Of a stretch of 34,819 nucleotides of DNA, positions 23,742 through 30,785 are shown piece after piece. The position numbers were made by a program, and so were the translations under genes. Numbering within the stretch: position 1 is the stretch's first letter; each line of letters opens with the position of its first letter. The notes beneath the pieces were generated by a model. The model searched no databases and had not been told where the DNA came from. It saw nothing but the letters and a program-made list of their open reading frames with translations. Source of the DNA: an uncultured Candidatus Saccharibacteria bacterium (GTDB taxonomy: Bacteria > Patescibacteriota > Saccharimonadia > Saccharimonadales > Saccharimonadaceae); contig CAKUZG010000007.1 of the NCBI GenBank assembly GCA_934717805.1, positions 1-34,819 of the forward strand. The letters are read 5' to 3'.

Positions 23742-25568
23742 TTATTTTGCCGCTTTTGCCATACGTTTACGTTCAATTGAATCTAGATAACGTTTTCGAA
23801 GGCGCAAGTTTTGTGGTGTAACTTCAAGCAATTCATCATCTTCAATAAAATCAATACATTGCTCAAGGCTTAAATTAGTATATGGGGTTAGCTGAACTGC
23901 ACCATCAGAAGATTTTGAACGCATATTTGTAAGGTGTTTTTCTTTCACAACGTTAATTTCAAGATCTTCTTGACGATTATTTAAGCCTACAATCATTCCG
24001 GCATAAACTTCAGTTCCTGGGCCAATAAATAATTCTCCGCGACTTTCTGCGCTTTGAAGTGCGTATGGAGTTGAAGTTCCTTTTTCGAAAGCAATTAAAA
24101 CACCGTTTCGACTCGAAGGTATTTTTGCCCCCATTTCTTGATAACCATGAGGTAAGCTATTCATGATAATAGTACCTTTTGTTGCGGTTAACATTAAGTT
24201 TCGAAGACCAATCATTGCACGAGTGGTAATAATGTAAGTTAAACGTGTTGCGCCGGTTGGCAAACTTTCTTGTGAACGCATTTCTGCTCGGCGAGTTCCC
24301 ATTTCTTGACTTACTGCACCCACAAACTCTGGAGCAACTTCAATGATCAATTCTTCAACTGGCTCTTTTTCAACACCATCTTCTTGAATTGTCACTACTT
24401 GCGGACGACCAACTTCGAACTCAAATCCTTCGCGACGTAGAGTTTCAATTAAAACTGAAAGGTGTAGTTCGCCACGGCCAGAAACAATAAAACCGATTCC
24501 ATCTTCTTTAACTTGAAGTGAAACATTTGTCTCAAGCTCCTTCTTCAACCTATCACCAATCTGACGAGAAGTTGTAAATTCACCTTCACGACCTTTCATT
24601 GGACTCGTATTTGGTCCAAGATACATCGAAAGTGTTGGTTTTTCAACCTCAATTGTCGGCAAAGCTTCTGGATTATTTACATCTGCTAATGTTTCGCCAA
24701 TTTCAGCTTCACTAACGCCTGTAATTGCAACAATATCACCCGCAAAAGCCTCTGTAATTTCTTCACGATGAAGCCCTCGATATGCAAAAAGCTTATCAAT
24801 TTTTGACTTCTTAACAGTTCCGTCACGCTTGATTAAGGCAATTTGCTCTCCAGCTTTAACTTTTCCACGAGAAATTCGTCCAATAGCATATTTACCCAAA
24901 AAACTATCATACGTTAAAGATGTTACAAGCAATTGAAAATCACCGTCAACATCAACTTTTGGCGCTGGAATTTCATTGATAATTGCTTCAAAAATAGGTT
25001 CGAAATTTGCTTTAGCTTCTGGATTCTCTGGAACCTCAGGCCAAGCTTTACCATCACGCCCAATCGCATAATAAGTTGGGTAAAGAAGTTGATCGTCATT
25101 CGTTGCTAGCTCTAAGAATAGATCTGATACTTCATCATTAACTTCAGCAATTCGACGCGCAGGTTTATCAATCTTATTCACAACTACAATAGGTTTTAAA
25201 CCAAGTTCAAGAGCTTTCGAAAGCACAAATTTTGTTTGAGGCATTGGTCCTTCTTGAGCGTCTACAACCAAGATAACACCATCAGCCATATTTAGCGTGC
25301 GTTCAACCTCGCCAGAAAAATCTGCGTGCCCTGGCGTATCGATAATGTTAATTTTATAATCCCCATAATAAATTGAGGTTTGTTTTGCGGTAATTGTAAT
25401 TCCGCGCTCCGACTCTTGGTCTCCAGAATCCATTAGGAGTGTTTGGCTCATTTCAGCCTGATTCTCGCGGAATGTATTACTTTGCTTTAATAATCCGTCC
25501 ACCAGAGTAGTTTTTCCATGGTCAACGTGAGCAATAATTGCTACATTTCGAATATTTTCTGATTTCAT
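23742..25568 (-). CDS. typA: translational GTPase TypA/BipA
   Basis: 608 aa, normal length. Ribosome-binding GTPase linked to 50S assembly and stress or cold adaptation. G1 AHVDHGKTT (13-21), switch RGITITAKQTS, G3 DTPGHADFSGE, and G4 VVNKIDKPARR. EF-G-like domains follow, with GRGELHLSVLIETLRREGFEFEVG and the TypA-specific C-terminal region (NLMLTATKGTIIMNSLPHGY...TPQNLRLRKRYLD). The leader is about 25 nt with GAAGGG before the ATG. Confidence 0.97.
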   Translation of the reverse strand: MKSENIRNVAIIAHVDHGKTTLVDGLLKQSNTFRENQAEMSQTLLMDSGDQESERGITITAKQTSIYYGDYKINIIDTPGHADFSGEVERTLNMADGVILVVDAQEGPMPQTKFVLSKALELGLKPIVVVNKIDKPARRIAEVNDEVSDLFLELATNDDQLLYPTYYAIGRDGKAWPEVPENPEAKANFEPIFEAIINEIPAPKVDVDGDFQLLVTSLTYDSFLGKYAIGRISRGKVKAGEQIALIKRDGTVKKSKIDKLFAYRGLHREEITEAFAGDIVAITGVSEAEIGETLADVNNPEALPTIEVEKPTLSMYLGPNTSPMKGREGEFTTSRQIGDRLKKELETNVSLQVKEDGIGFIVSGRGELHLSVLIETLRREGFEFEVGRPQVVTIQEDGVEKEPVEELIIEVAPEFVGAVSQEMGTRRAEMRSQESLPTGATRLTYIITTRAMIGLRNLMLTATKGTIIMNSLPHGYQEMGAKIPSSRNGVLIAFEKGTSTPYALQSAESRGELFIGPGTEVYAGMIVGLNNRQEDLEINVVKEKHLTNMRSKSSDGAVQLTPYTNLSLEQCIDFIEDDELLEVTPQNLRLRKRYLDSIERKRMAKAAK

Positions 25569-25597
25569 TTTTTCCCTTCAATTCTTAAATTCACTCT

Positions 25598-25626
25598 ATT
25601 CTAACATATTTAAGCTATTTTTTCAA
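25598..25626 (-). promoter_or_regulatory. typA promoter
   Basis: Minus strand TTGAAA (25621-25626), 17-bp spacer ending TGT, TAGAAT (25598-25603). Confidence 0.7.
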
Positions 25627-25734
25627 ACCCCACCACATAAATTTACCACACCAGTTTATAACCCAGTTAACTTTTTTGAAAATCCATTTTAAGCATTACA
25701 CCTTCCTTATTTTTCAAAAAAATAAAAAAAGTTG

Positions 25735-25763
25735 TTGACTTTAAATAAATTGTCTGCTAAAAT
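25735..25763 (+). promoter_or_regulatory. tRNA-Val promoter
   Basis: TTGACT (25735-25740), 17-bp spacer ending TGC, TAAAAT (25758-25763), 11 nt before the tRNA 5' end. Confidence 0.8.
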
Positions 25764-25774
25764 AGTAATTGTTC

Positions 25775-25851
25775 GGGTGATTAGCTCAGTTGGCTAGAGC
25801 ATCTCGTTTACACCGAGAGGGTCTGGGGTTCGAGTCCCTAATCACCCACCA
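25775..25851 (+). tRNA. tRNA-Val (anticodon UAC)
   Basis: 77 nt with encoded CCA. Acceptor GGGTGAT/ATCACCC is perfect, the anticodon stem CTCGT..ACGAG-type holds loop TTTACAC giving UAC, and the T arm is GGGTTCGAGTCCC. It lies between typA and the membrane-protein genes, at the left end of the compositionally different stretch. tRNA genes are common integration sites, but I found no repeat of its 3' end at 28.2-28.4 kb. Confidence 0.96.
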
Positions 25852-25866
25852 ATTGAAATTATATCG

Positions 25867-25897
25867 AAAAGCTTCAGTTCTGGAGCTTTTTTCTTTT
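25867..25897 (+). terminator. tRNA-Val terminator
   Basis: Stem AAAAGCTTCA/TGGAGCTTTT (one wobble) with loop GTTC, followed by TTCTTTT. Confidence 0.85.
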
Positions 25898-25916
25898 ATT
25901 TTGAAAATGCTAAATA

Positions 25917-26002
25917 TTGACTTTTAAAGCTTTTTATGTTATTATATAGGCATTCTAGTACCTTTCCATACTGGAAAATTTTATAGAAAGTGAGGGGTTG
26001 AT
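25917..26002 (+). promoter_or_regulatory. promoter and leader of the 158-aa membrane-protein gene
   Basis: TTGACT (25917-25922), 17-bp spacer ending TGT, TATTAT (25940-25945). The leader of about 50 nt contains a perfect hairpin TTTCCA-TAC-TGGAAA (25963-25977) and ends with GTGAGGGG before the ATG. The sequence TATTATATAGGCATT here is nearly repeated at about 26,553 (TATTATATAGGTATT). Confidence 0.75.
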
Positions 26003-26479
26003 ATGATTAACCTCTTGATGCATGCTGTTATTTTTTTCATGCAGTTATTTAACGTTGTCACTTTAGGCGCAGTAGATAACTTAGCAGTTGTCTATGGAGC
26101 ACTCGTTCTCGCGACGCTCTATATATTAGTCAAGCTGGACGAGTATTTTCAGATTTGTTCATTCTGGCAAAAAGCTGGGATGTTCACTAAAGCTCTAGTC
26201 GCCATAGGATTGATTTTAAACGCACTTCCCACAATACTTTATTGGTTTGTTGGAATTTTCCTAATTTTGTTGGCGTACTTTATTACGCCTACTGAAAACA
26301 GCGTCAAAAAAAGCGAAAAACCTTCATTGTTCTCAAAGCTTAAAGATGTTTTTCTCGAAGAATACGATGAGATTTACATGAAGCGGAAAATAGCAAAAAT
26401 GACAAAGAAGGCAAAAAAACCTTCAGACCCAAAAAAAGAAGAGGGCAAAAAAGAGTTTAAAAACCTCCCTCCTATTTAA
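26003..26479 (+). CDS. membrane protein with Lys-rich cytoplasmic tail, unknown function
   Basis: 158 aa, unrecognised. About three to four hydrophobic segments lie within residues 3-95 (HAVIFFMQLFNVVTLGAV, LAVVYGALVLATLYILV, ALVAIGLILNALPTILYWFV, GIFLILLAYFI). A ~60-residue, strongly basic and acidic tail follows (KRKIAKMTKKAKKP, KKEEGKKEFKNL), probably inside. Arginine is almost absent (the codon used is CGG), unlike the CGA-rich neighbours, and there is no TTCGAA in the gene; both suggest a different origin. It is monocistronic: own promoter with GTGAGGGG, own terminator. It sits directly before the large Pro-rich surface protein, so the two may work together; that is inference from position and shared composition. 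Confidence 0.7.
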   Translation: MINLLMHAVIFFMQLFNVVTLGAVDNLAVVYGALVLATLYILVKLDEYFQICSFWQKAGMFTKALVAIGLILNALPTILYWFVGIFLILLAYFITPTENSVKKSEKPSLFSKLKDVFLEEYDEIYMKRKIAKMTKKAKKPSDPKKEEGKKEFKNLPPI

Positions 26480-26492
26480 AATTTTCCTTTTC

Positions 26493-26516
26493 TACCCCAT
26501 TTTTTGGGGTATTTTT
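26493..26516 (+). terminator. terminator of the 158-aa protein gene
   Basis: TACCCC (26493-26498), loop ATTTTTT, GGGGTA (26506-26511), then TTTTT. Confidence 0.88.
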
Positions 26517-26566
26517 ATTTGTAAAAACAAACCGCTTGCGCTTATTGCTTTTATATTATATAGGTA

Positions 26567-26595
26567 TTGACTTTTTAATATCTTTGTGCTATAAT
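26567..26595 (+). promoter_or_regulatory. promoter of the Pro-rich surface-protein gene
   Basis: TTGACT (26567-26572), 17-bp spacer ending TGC, TATAAT (26590-26595). Near-consensus with extended -10. Confidence 0.85.
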
Positions 26596-26603
26596 TCTAG
26601 CAG

Positions 26604-26634
26604 TTGACATATCATAATCATTACGATTTGTCAA
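26604..26634 (+). promoter_or_regulatory. inverted repeat at the transcription start, operator-like
   Basis: TTGACA-T-ATC (26604-26613) faces GAT-T-TGTCAA (26625-26634): 9 bp of pairing with one T/T mismatch and an 11-nt centre. It begins about 8 nt after the -10 box, so it would be either a repressor site or the first hairpin of the mRNA. Confidence 0.55.
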
Positions 26635-26639
26635 TGAAG

Positions 26640-26671
26640 CTTAACAAGAATTGGGTTATTATGAGGTATTA
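26640..26671 (+). repeat. left copy of an inverted repeat flanking the Pro-rich surface-protein gene
   Basis: The core AGAATTGGGTTATTA (26647-26661) recurs exactly, inverted, at 28291-28305. With flanks, about 28 of 33 aligned positions agree between 26640-26671 and the reverse complement of 28281-28313, with one single-base gap. It lies inside the leader of the gene. Confidence 0.7.
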
Positions 26672-26689
26672 ATCGTGCCTCAATAGTCA

Positions 26690-26715
26690 TTATTTATTTT
26701 GGCCAAAATAAATAA
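26690..26715 (+). promoter_or_regulatory. 26-bp perfect palindrome in the leader
   Basis: Every base from 26690 to 26702 pairs with 26703 to 26715; the centre is ATTTTGGCCAAAAT. It lies 10 nt before the GAAAGGA ribosome binding site of the gene starting at 26745. As RNA it would be a 10-12 bp AU-rich hairpin next to the initiation region; as DNA it is a dimer-type protein site. A smaller TGAGG/CCTCA hairpin (26662-26682) precedes it. Confidence 0.75.
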
Positions 26716-26744
26716 AATCTATACAGAAAGGATGGTGCAAAAAA

Positions 26745-28199
26745 ATGATGACTACAGAAAAAATTAACGAAATTCTAGAACAGCTTGAAGAGCTATGCAA
26801 TAGTAGCGAAGAAAAAGTATGGCTAGAAAAAGTTTGTAAGGCAGCATCCGAGAAGCCTTCGGACGAAAAAGTGGCGTATCTTGAAGACCAGCTCCAAGCA
26901 CTACGTGATATTAAAAACGAAGAGCTTGATGAAGAAGCTGAGCCTCAGAAAGAAACTCCTGTTCGTAACAATTGGGCTATGGTCGGATTAGCTGTTATCG
27001 TGATTGTGATTGTATTTCTAGTTTTAGGAATGTTCAACGGCAAACATAAAGTTAACGATGTTAAAGCAGCCGACAACAAAACGGTCAGTTCCCTAGTTCT
27101 TCCAAAAGAAGAGTTTCAAATTGTCGACTATAAAGTCGACGGCGACACTGTCGTTTATGACAGCTCAATCGCAAACACCCAACAAAAGGTGTTCGCAAAC
27201 GGCTCGAAAGAGGATTCTCTTTCAGCCAACGCTGACGATGCAGTTAATGAGATGGTTCAATACATGAGCCATAATGTAACGGCATTAAAAGAAAAAGCCA
27301 TGACTTTCGGCATCGTTGATACTAACGCTGATGTCAAAGACTGGCTAGAAAAAGGTAAAGATGGAAATCTTTACTACAACGAAAAAGGAAAAGATGTCTA
27401 CTATCAGACAAAAGCTTTCCTTTCTCGTAGTCAAACCTCTTCTAAGAAAATGGAAGAGGGCTCAAACTACTATGCTACCGGCGTAGATAACAAAGGTAAC
27501 GTAGTAGTAAGCGAAAACTCACAAAACCTCAGCGGACAAGAATACGTTGAAGTTTCAAATCCGAAAGGATCAACTGAGAAGTACAGCTATCGCGTGCTTG
27601 TTTACTGTGGTAACACAGTGATGCAAAGCAATAGCATCCCCGGGGTTAAAACGGGTAAAGTAGAGATTCCTACAAAACCAGATAAACCAGGGAAACCTGA
27701 TAAACCCGGCAAACCAAGTGAACCAGGTAAACCTAATAAACCAGGTAAACCTAGTGAGCCAAGCAAACCTAGCGAAAGCAAGGTTGAAAAGAAGGATCCA
27801 AGTAAGGACCCAGCTAGTCAAGGTAAAGCCCCAGTTGGTGGTGGTCAAAACGATGGAACTTCAAATGGTTCAGAAACTTCTCAAGCAAGCTTGCCTGAGA
27901 AATACTCTGCTCCAAGCGCTCCATCTGCACCAGCACAAAGCTCAACCGCTCCATCACAAGATGCTCGTATTAGCGAACCGTCTCAATGGAGTGGAGCTGG
28001 AACAGTTACGGATTCAAACGGCACTACAACAGTAGCCGATAACGGAGCCGTAACAACTCCTGATAATCATCATTATGATGGTTTGGTGGGTCAATCCACT
28101 CCTTCAGTTGAAGCCGGAGCTAATGGAGTCACAACTCCAAGTAGCTCTGCCAATTTTGCAGGTAATGGCTCTATGAGCGAACCTGCGATCGACGACTAG
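26745..28199 (+). CDS. Pro-rich single-pass surface protein, unknown function
   Basis: 484 aa. Cytoplasmic N-terminus of acidic, coiled-coil-like helices (1-70), one membrane helix (77-97, WAMVGLAVIVIVIVFLVLGMF), then ~385 residues outside. The outer part has a Ser/Asn/Lys-rich domain (about 105-305), a Gram-positive-type spacer of PGKP/PSEP repeats (about 308-345), the motif DPSKDPASQGKAPVGGG, and a Ser/Thr/Pro/Ala tail ending in NGSMSEPAIDD. No LPXTG is present. The start could be Met1 or Met2; GAAAGGA is 12 or 15 nt upstream. Arginine codons are CGT/CGC, not CGA, and TTCGAA is absent, unlike the surrounding chromosome. It is monocistronic, with own promoter, structured leader and terminator, flanked by inverted repeats. 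It may take part in contact with host or other cells; that role is inference. Confidence 0.82.
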   Translation: MMTTEKINEILEQLEELCNSSEEKVWLEKVCKAASEKPSDEKVAYLEDQLQALRDIKNEELDEEAEPQKETPVRNNWAMVGLAVIVIVIVFLVLGMFNGKHKVNDVKAADNKTVSSLVLPKEEFQIVDYKVDGDTVVYDSSIANTQQKVFANGSKEDSLSANADDAVNEMVQYMSHNVTALKEKAMTFGIVDTNADVKDWLEKGKDGNLYYNEKGKDVYYQTKAFLSRSQTSSKKMEEGSNYYATGVDNKGNVVVSENSQNLSGQEYVEVSNPKGSTEKYSYRVLVYCGNTVMQSNSIPGVKTGKVEIPTKPDKPGKPDKPGKPSEPGKPNKPGKPSEPSKPSESKVEKKDPSKDPASQGKAPVGGGQNDGTSNGSETSQASLPEKYSAPSAPSAPAQSSTAPSQDARISEPSQWSGAGTVTDSNGTTTVADNGAVTTPDNHHYDGLVGQSTPSVEAGANGVTTPSSSANFAGNGSMSEPAIDD

Positions 28200-28248
28200 T
28201 TAATTTTAACGATTAGCACATTGAAAGAAATTATTCTTTCCTTTTTAC

Positions 28249-28277
28249 GCTAGGCGGTTTCCCGCCGCCTGGCTTTT
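28249..28277 (+). terminator. terminator of the Pro-rich surface-protein gene
   Basis: GC-rich 9-bp stem GCTAGGCGG/CCGCCTGGC (one G-U) with a 7-nt loop, followed by TTTT. A weaker AT-rich hairpin GAAAGAA/TTCTTTC lies about 10 nt before it. Confidence 0.9.
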
Positions 28278-28280
28278 CAT

Positions 28281-28313
28281 TGATATCTCTTAATAACCCA
28301 ATTCTGTGTTAGG
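28281..28313 (-). repeat. right copy of the inverted repeat
   Basis: TAATAACCCAATTCT (28291-28305) is the exact reverse complement of the left core at 26647-26661. The flanks also match well. It lies between the terminator of the Pro-rich protein gene and the promoter of the LPETG protein gene. Confidence 0.7.
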
Positions 28314-28348
28314 TTTTAACAATTCGGCAAGCGAAGAAAAACAAAATA

Positions 28349-28377
28349 TTGACAGACAGAATTATGATATTTATAAT
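28349..28377 (+). promoter_or_regulatory. perfect-consensus promoter of the LPETG surface-protein gene
   Basis: TTGACA (28349-28354), 17-bp spacer, TATAAT (28372-28377). Exact sigma-70 consensus with optimal spacing, the strongest in the window, suggesting a highly expressed surface protein. Confidence 0.92.
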
Positions 28378-28417
28378 TAATAAAATTTCTAATAAAGTGG
28401 AGATTAGAAGGGAGAAA

Positions 28418-30712
28418 ATGAGGGACCAAATGAAAAAACTCATTAATTTTATTAAAAACCATTCTGTAATCTCTGGTTCGATCTTGGCTGCGGTTATTGC
28501 TCCAGTTGCCGTTATGGCTTGGGGTCCATCTCGACCATCATTTACTATTGAAAAACCAGCAGATTATATTACATTTAACTCAATCACAAATAACCCTGTT
28601 ATTGGTGGTGACGAAAAAGACTTCGTTGGAATTCGTGAAGTTGGCTCAAATGCTAAATGGACGAATAACATGAAAGTTCAAAATGGCAAAGAATATTACG
28701 TTCGAATTTACGTTCACAACAACGCAGCTTCGAATCTAAATCTTGTTGCTGAAAATGTGGTTGCGAAACTTAACGTTCCAACAACAACCGCAAAAACCGT
28801 AACTGTTCAAGGTCAGGTTTCAGCTTCAAACGCAAAACCTAACACAGTTTGGGATGAAGCAACTTTCTCAAGTGATAATAACTTCAACTTGGCTTATGTT
28901 GCTGGTTCTGCCCTTTTCGAAAACAATGGAATGGGTTCAACTAAACTTCCAGACAGCATCGTAAACAATACTGGTGCAACTCTTGGATACAGCAAACTTG
29001 ACGGAAAAATTCCTGGATGTTTCCAATATGCAGGTTATGTAACTGTTAAAGTTAAAGCTCAAGTTAGCCAACCACAAGAGAAAACAGACATCGATCTTGC
29101 AAAAACAGTTCGAAATAAAACAAATAGCGAAAAAACTTGGGCTGAAACTGTAAGCGCTAAAGGTGGCGACACAGTTCAATTCCAAATTCACGCTAAAAAC
29201 ACAGGTTCTGCAGGAATTCAGAACTTGGTAATTCGCGATATTCTACCAAAAGGTTTGAATTATGTTGCAGGTACAACAAAACTTTACAACACTTCAAATC
29301 CAAATGGCTTGAAAGTTAGCGACAACATTATTCAAAATTCTGGAATCAATATTGGTACATATCAAGCAAATGGCGACGCTTACGTACGTTTTGACGCAAC
29401 AGTTGCAGCTGAAAAAGATTTGCCAGTTTGTGGAGATAACGTTTTGACAAACATCGCACAAGCAAGTGATCAAAAAATAGTTAAAAATGACACTGCTAGC
29501 GTACGAATCACTAAAAAATGTGATACTCCAAAACCTCAAACTCCAGCTTACACATGTGATGCTTTAAGCTTAAACATTGTTCGAAAAGATGAAAAGCAAA
29601 TCACTTATTCAGCTGATACGAAATATTCTGTAAAAGACACAGAATTTACTGGAACAAAATATGTTGTTAAAAATTCTAAAGGTGAAGTTGTAGCTCAAAA
29701 AGTAATCAACAATGGCACTAAATTTGAAATTACCGTTCCAAATGATGTAACTGAGAAATATACAATTATCTCAACAATCATGACTAAAAATGGTGAAAAC
29801 ACAAATGCAAATTGTGAAAAATCTTTTGAAACAAAAGCTCCAACAGTACCACCAACACCAACACCAAACAAACCTGAGTTGGTATGTCAAAACATCACAA
29901 TCAACCAAATTTCTCGAACACGATTCGAATTCAATACTTCTTACACTGTAAATCACACAACATTTGTTGGTGTTAAATACATCATCAAAGATGAAAGCGG
30001 TAAAGTTGTAATCGAAAAGACTGTAAACAATGGTTCGAAATTAACAGTTGATATCGAAATTGCTGGTAAATTCACAATTTCTTCAACAGTTATTACAAAA
30101 GATGGCGAGAATGCAAATTCAAACTGTGTAAAAACTTTTGAAGTTAAACGAGACGAAAAACCTTCAATCGTTATCAAGAAAACTGTAAACAATCAAAAAT
30201 TTGCTAAACTTGAAGCAAATACTGATTTCAACTACGAAATTACAGTATCAAACAACGGAAATGTTGATTTGAAAGATGTTGTTGTAACTGACCGAGCTCC
30301 TGTAAACATTAAATTCATCAGCTCAGACAGCGGTAAAATTGAAAACAACATTTTGGTCTCAAAGATTGACTCTTTGAAAATTGGTGAAAGTAAAACTATC
30401 ATTATTAAATCTCAAGCAACTGCAACAGGAATGTCAGCTGTAAACACTGCTTGTGTAGATACTCCAACAATCCCTGGAAACAACGATGGTTGTGATAGCG
30501 CTAAAGTGGAAATTCCAAAGAAACAAACTCCACCAAGCCCAACACCAAACAACCCAACACCAAATGTTCCAACACCAAATAACCCAGTACCAAGCGTTCC
30601 TTCAGAACTACCTGAAACTGGTTCAGATGCTCTATCAGCAGTTCTTGGACTAGGTTCAATGGTAACTGCATTTGGTTACTACTTCGCAAGCCGAAAAGCT
30701 GCAAAATTCTAA
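28418..30712 (+). CDS. sortase-type (LPETG) surface protein with DUF11 and Ig-like repeats
   Basis: 764 aa from this ATG. The open frame reaches back to a TTG at 28349, but that TTG is the promoter -35 box; AAGGG fits the ATG at 28418 (ATG at 28430 is an alternative). A signal peptide (KNHSVISGSILAAVIAPVAVMAWG) is followed by an N-terminal domain starting GPSRPSFTIEKPADYITFNS, a type seen in Patescibacteria surface proteins. Next come a DUF11-like domain (near 29.09-29.50 kb) and two homologous Ig-like repeats, each starting with a Cys and sharing TYxVxxTxFxGxKYxxK (near 29.55-29.83 and 29.88-30.15 kb). A second DUF11-like domain, a Pro-rich PTPNNP spacer, and LPETG at 731-735 with a hydrophobic stretch and RKAAKF tail complete it. 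It should be covalently anchored if a sortase exists elsewhere. TTCGAA density and codon use are like the chromosome. Confidence 0.92.
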   Translation: MRDQMKKLINFIKNHSVISGSILAAVIAPVAVMAWGPSRPSFTIEKPADYITFNSITNNPVIGGDEKDFVGIREVGSNAKWTNNMKVQNGKEYYVRIYVHNNAASNLNLVAENVVAKLNVPTTTAKTVTVQGQVSASNAKPNTVWDEATFSSDNNFNLAYVAGSALFENNGMGSTKLPDSIVNNTGATLGYSKLDGKIPGCFQYAGYVTVKVKAQVSQPQEKTDIDLAKTVRNKTNSEKTWAETVSAKGGDTVQFQIHAKNTGSAGIQNLVIRDILPKGLNYVAGTTKLYNTSNPNGLKVSDNIIQNSGINIGTYQANGDAYVRFDATVAAEKDLPVCGDNVLTNIAQASDQKIVKNDTASVRITKKCDTPKPQTPAYTCDALSLNIVRKDEKQITYSADTKYSVKDTEFTGTKYVVKNSKGEVVAQKVINNGTKFEITVPNDVTEKYTIISTIMTKNGENTNANCEKSFETKAPTVPPTPTPNKPELVCQNITINQISRTRFEFNTSYTVNHTTFVGVKYIIKDESGKVVIEKTVNNGSKLTVDIEIAGKFTISSTVITKDGENANSNCVKTFEVKRDEKPSIVIKKTVNNQKFAKLEANTDFNYEITVSNNGNVDLKDVVVTDRAPVNIKFISSDSGKIENNILVSKIDSLKIGESKTIIIKSQATATGMSAVNTACVDTPTIPGNNDGCDSAKVEIPKKQTPPSPTPNNPTPNVPTPNNPVPSVPSELPETGSDALSAVLGLGSMVTAFGYYFASRKAAKF

Positions 30713-30752
30713 AGCTGACCGCTTCTCAATGGGGCGATCGAGCTTCAGATAG

Positions 30753-30784
30753 AAAATAGACCTCAACTTCGAGGTCTATTTTTG
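30753..30784. terminator. bidirectional terminator between the LPETG gene and folD
   Basis: Perfect 12-bp stem AAAATAGACCTC/GAGGTCTATTTT with loop AACTTC, T-run on plus and A-run on the other side. It serves both convergent genes. Confidence 0.92.
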
Positions 30785-30785
30785 T

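Noticed and set aside
27670..27780. CRISPR-like direct repeats
   Set aside because: The repetition is the in-frame codon repeat of the PGKP spacer, without constant repeats and unique spacers.
27570..27848. Minus-strand frame opposite the PGKP repeats
   Set aside because: An aromatic-rich artefact of reading the complement of the Pro/Lys/Gly repeat codons; no ribosome binding site or promoter.
25775..28400. An integrative element attached at tRNA-Val
   Set aside because: No integrase and no repeat of the tRNA 3' end downstream; only composition and the inverted repeats point to acquisition.
28349..28417. TTG at 28349 as start of the LPETG surface protein
   Set aside because: This TTG is the -35 box (TTGACA) of a perfect promoter; the transcript begins downstream and AAGGG fits the ATG at 28418.
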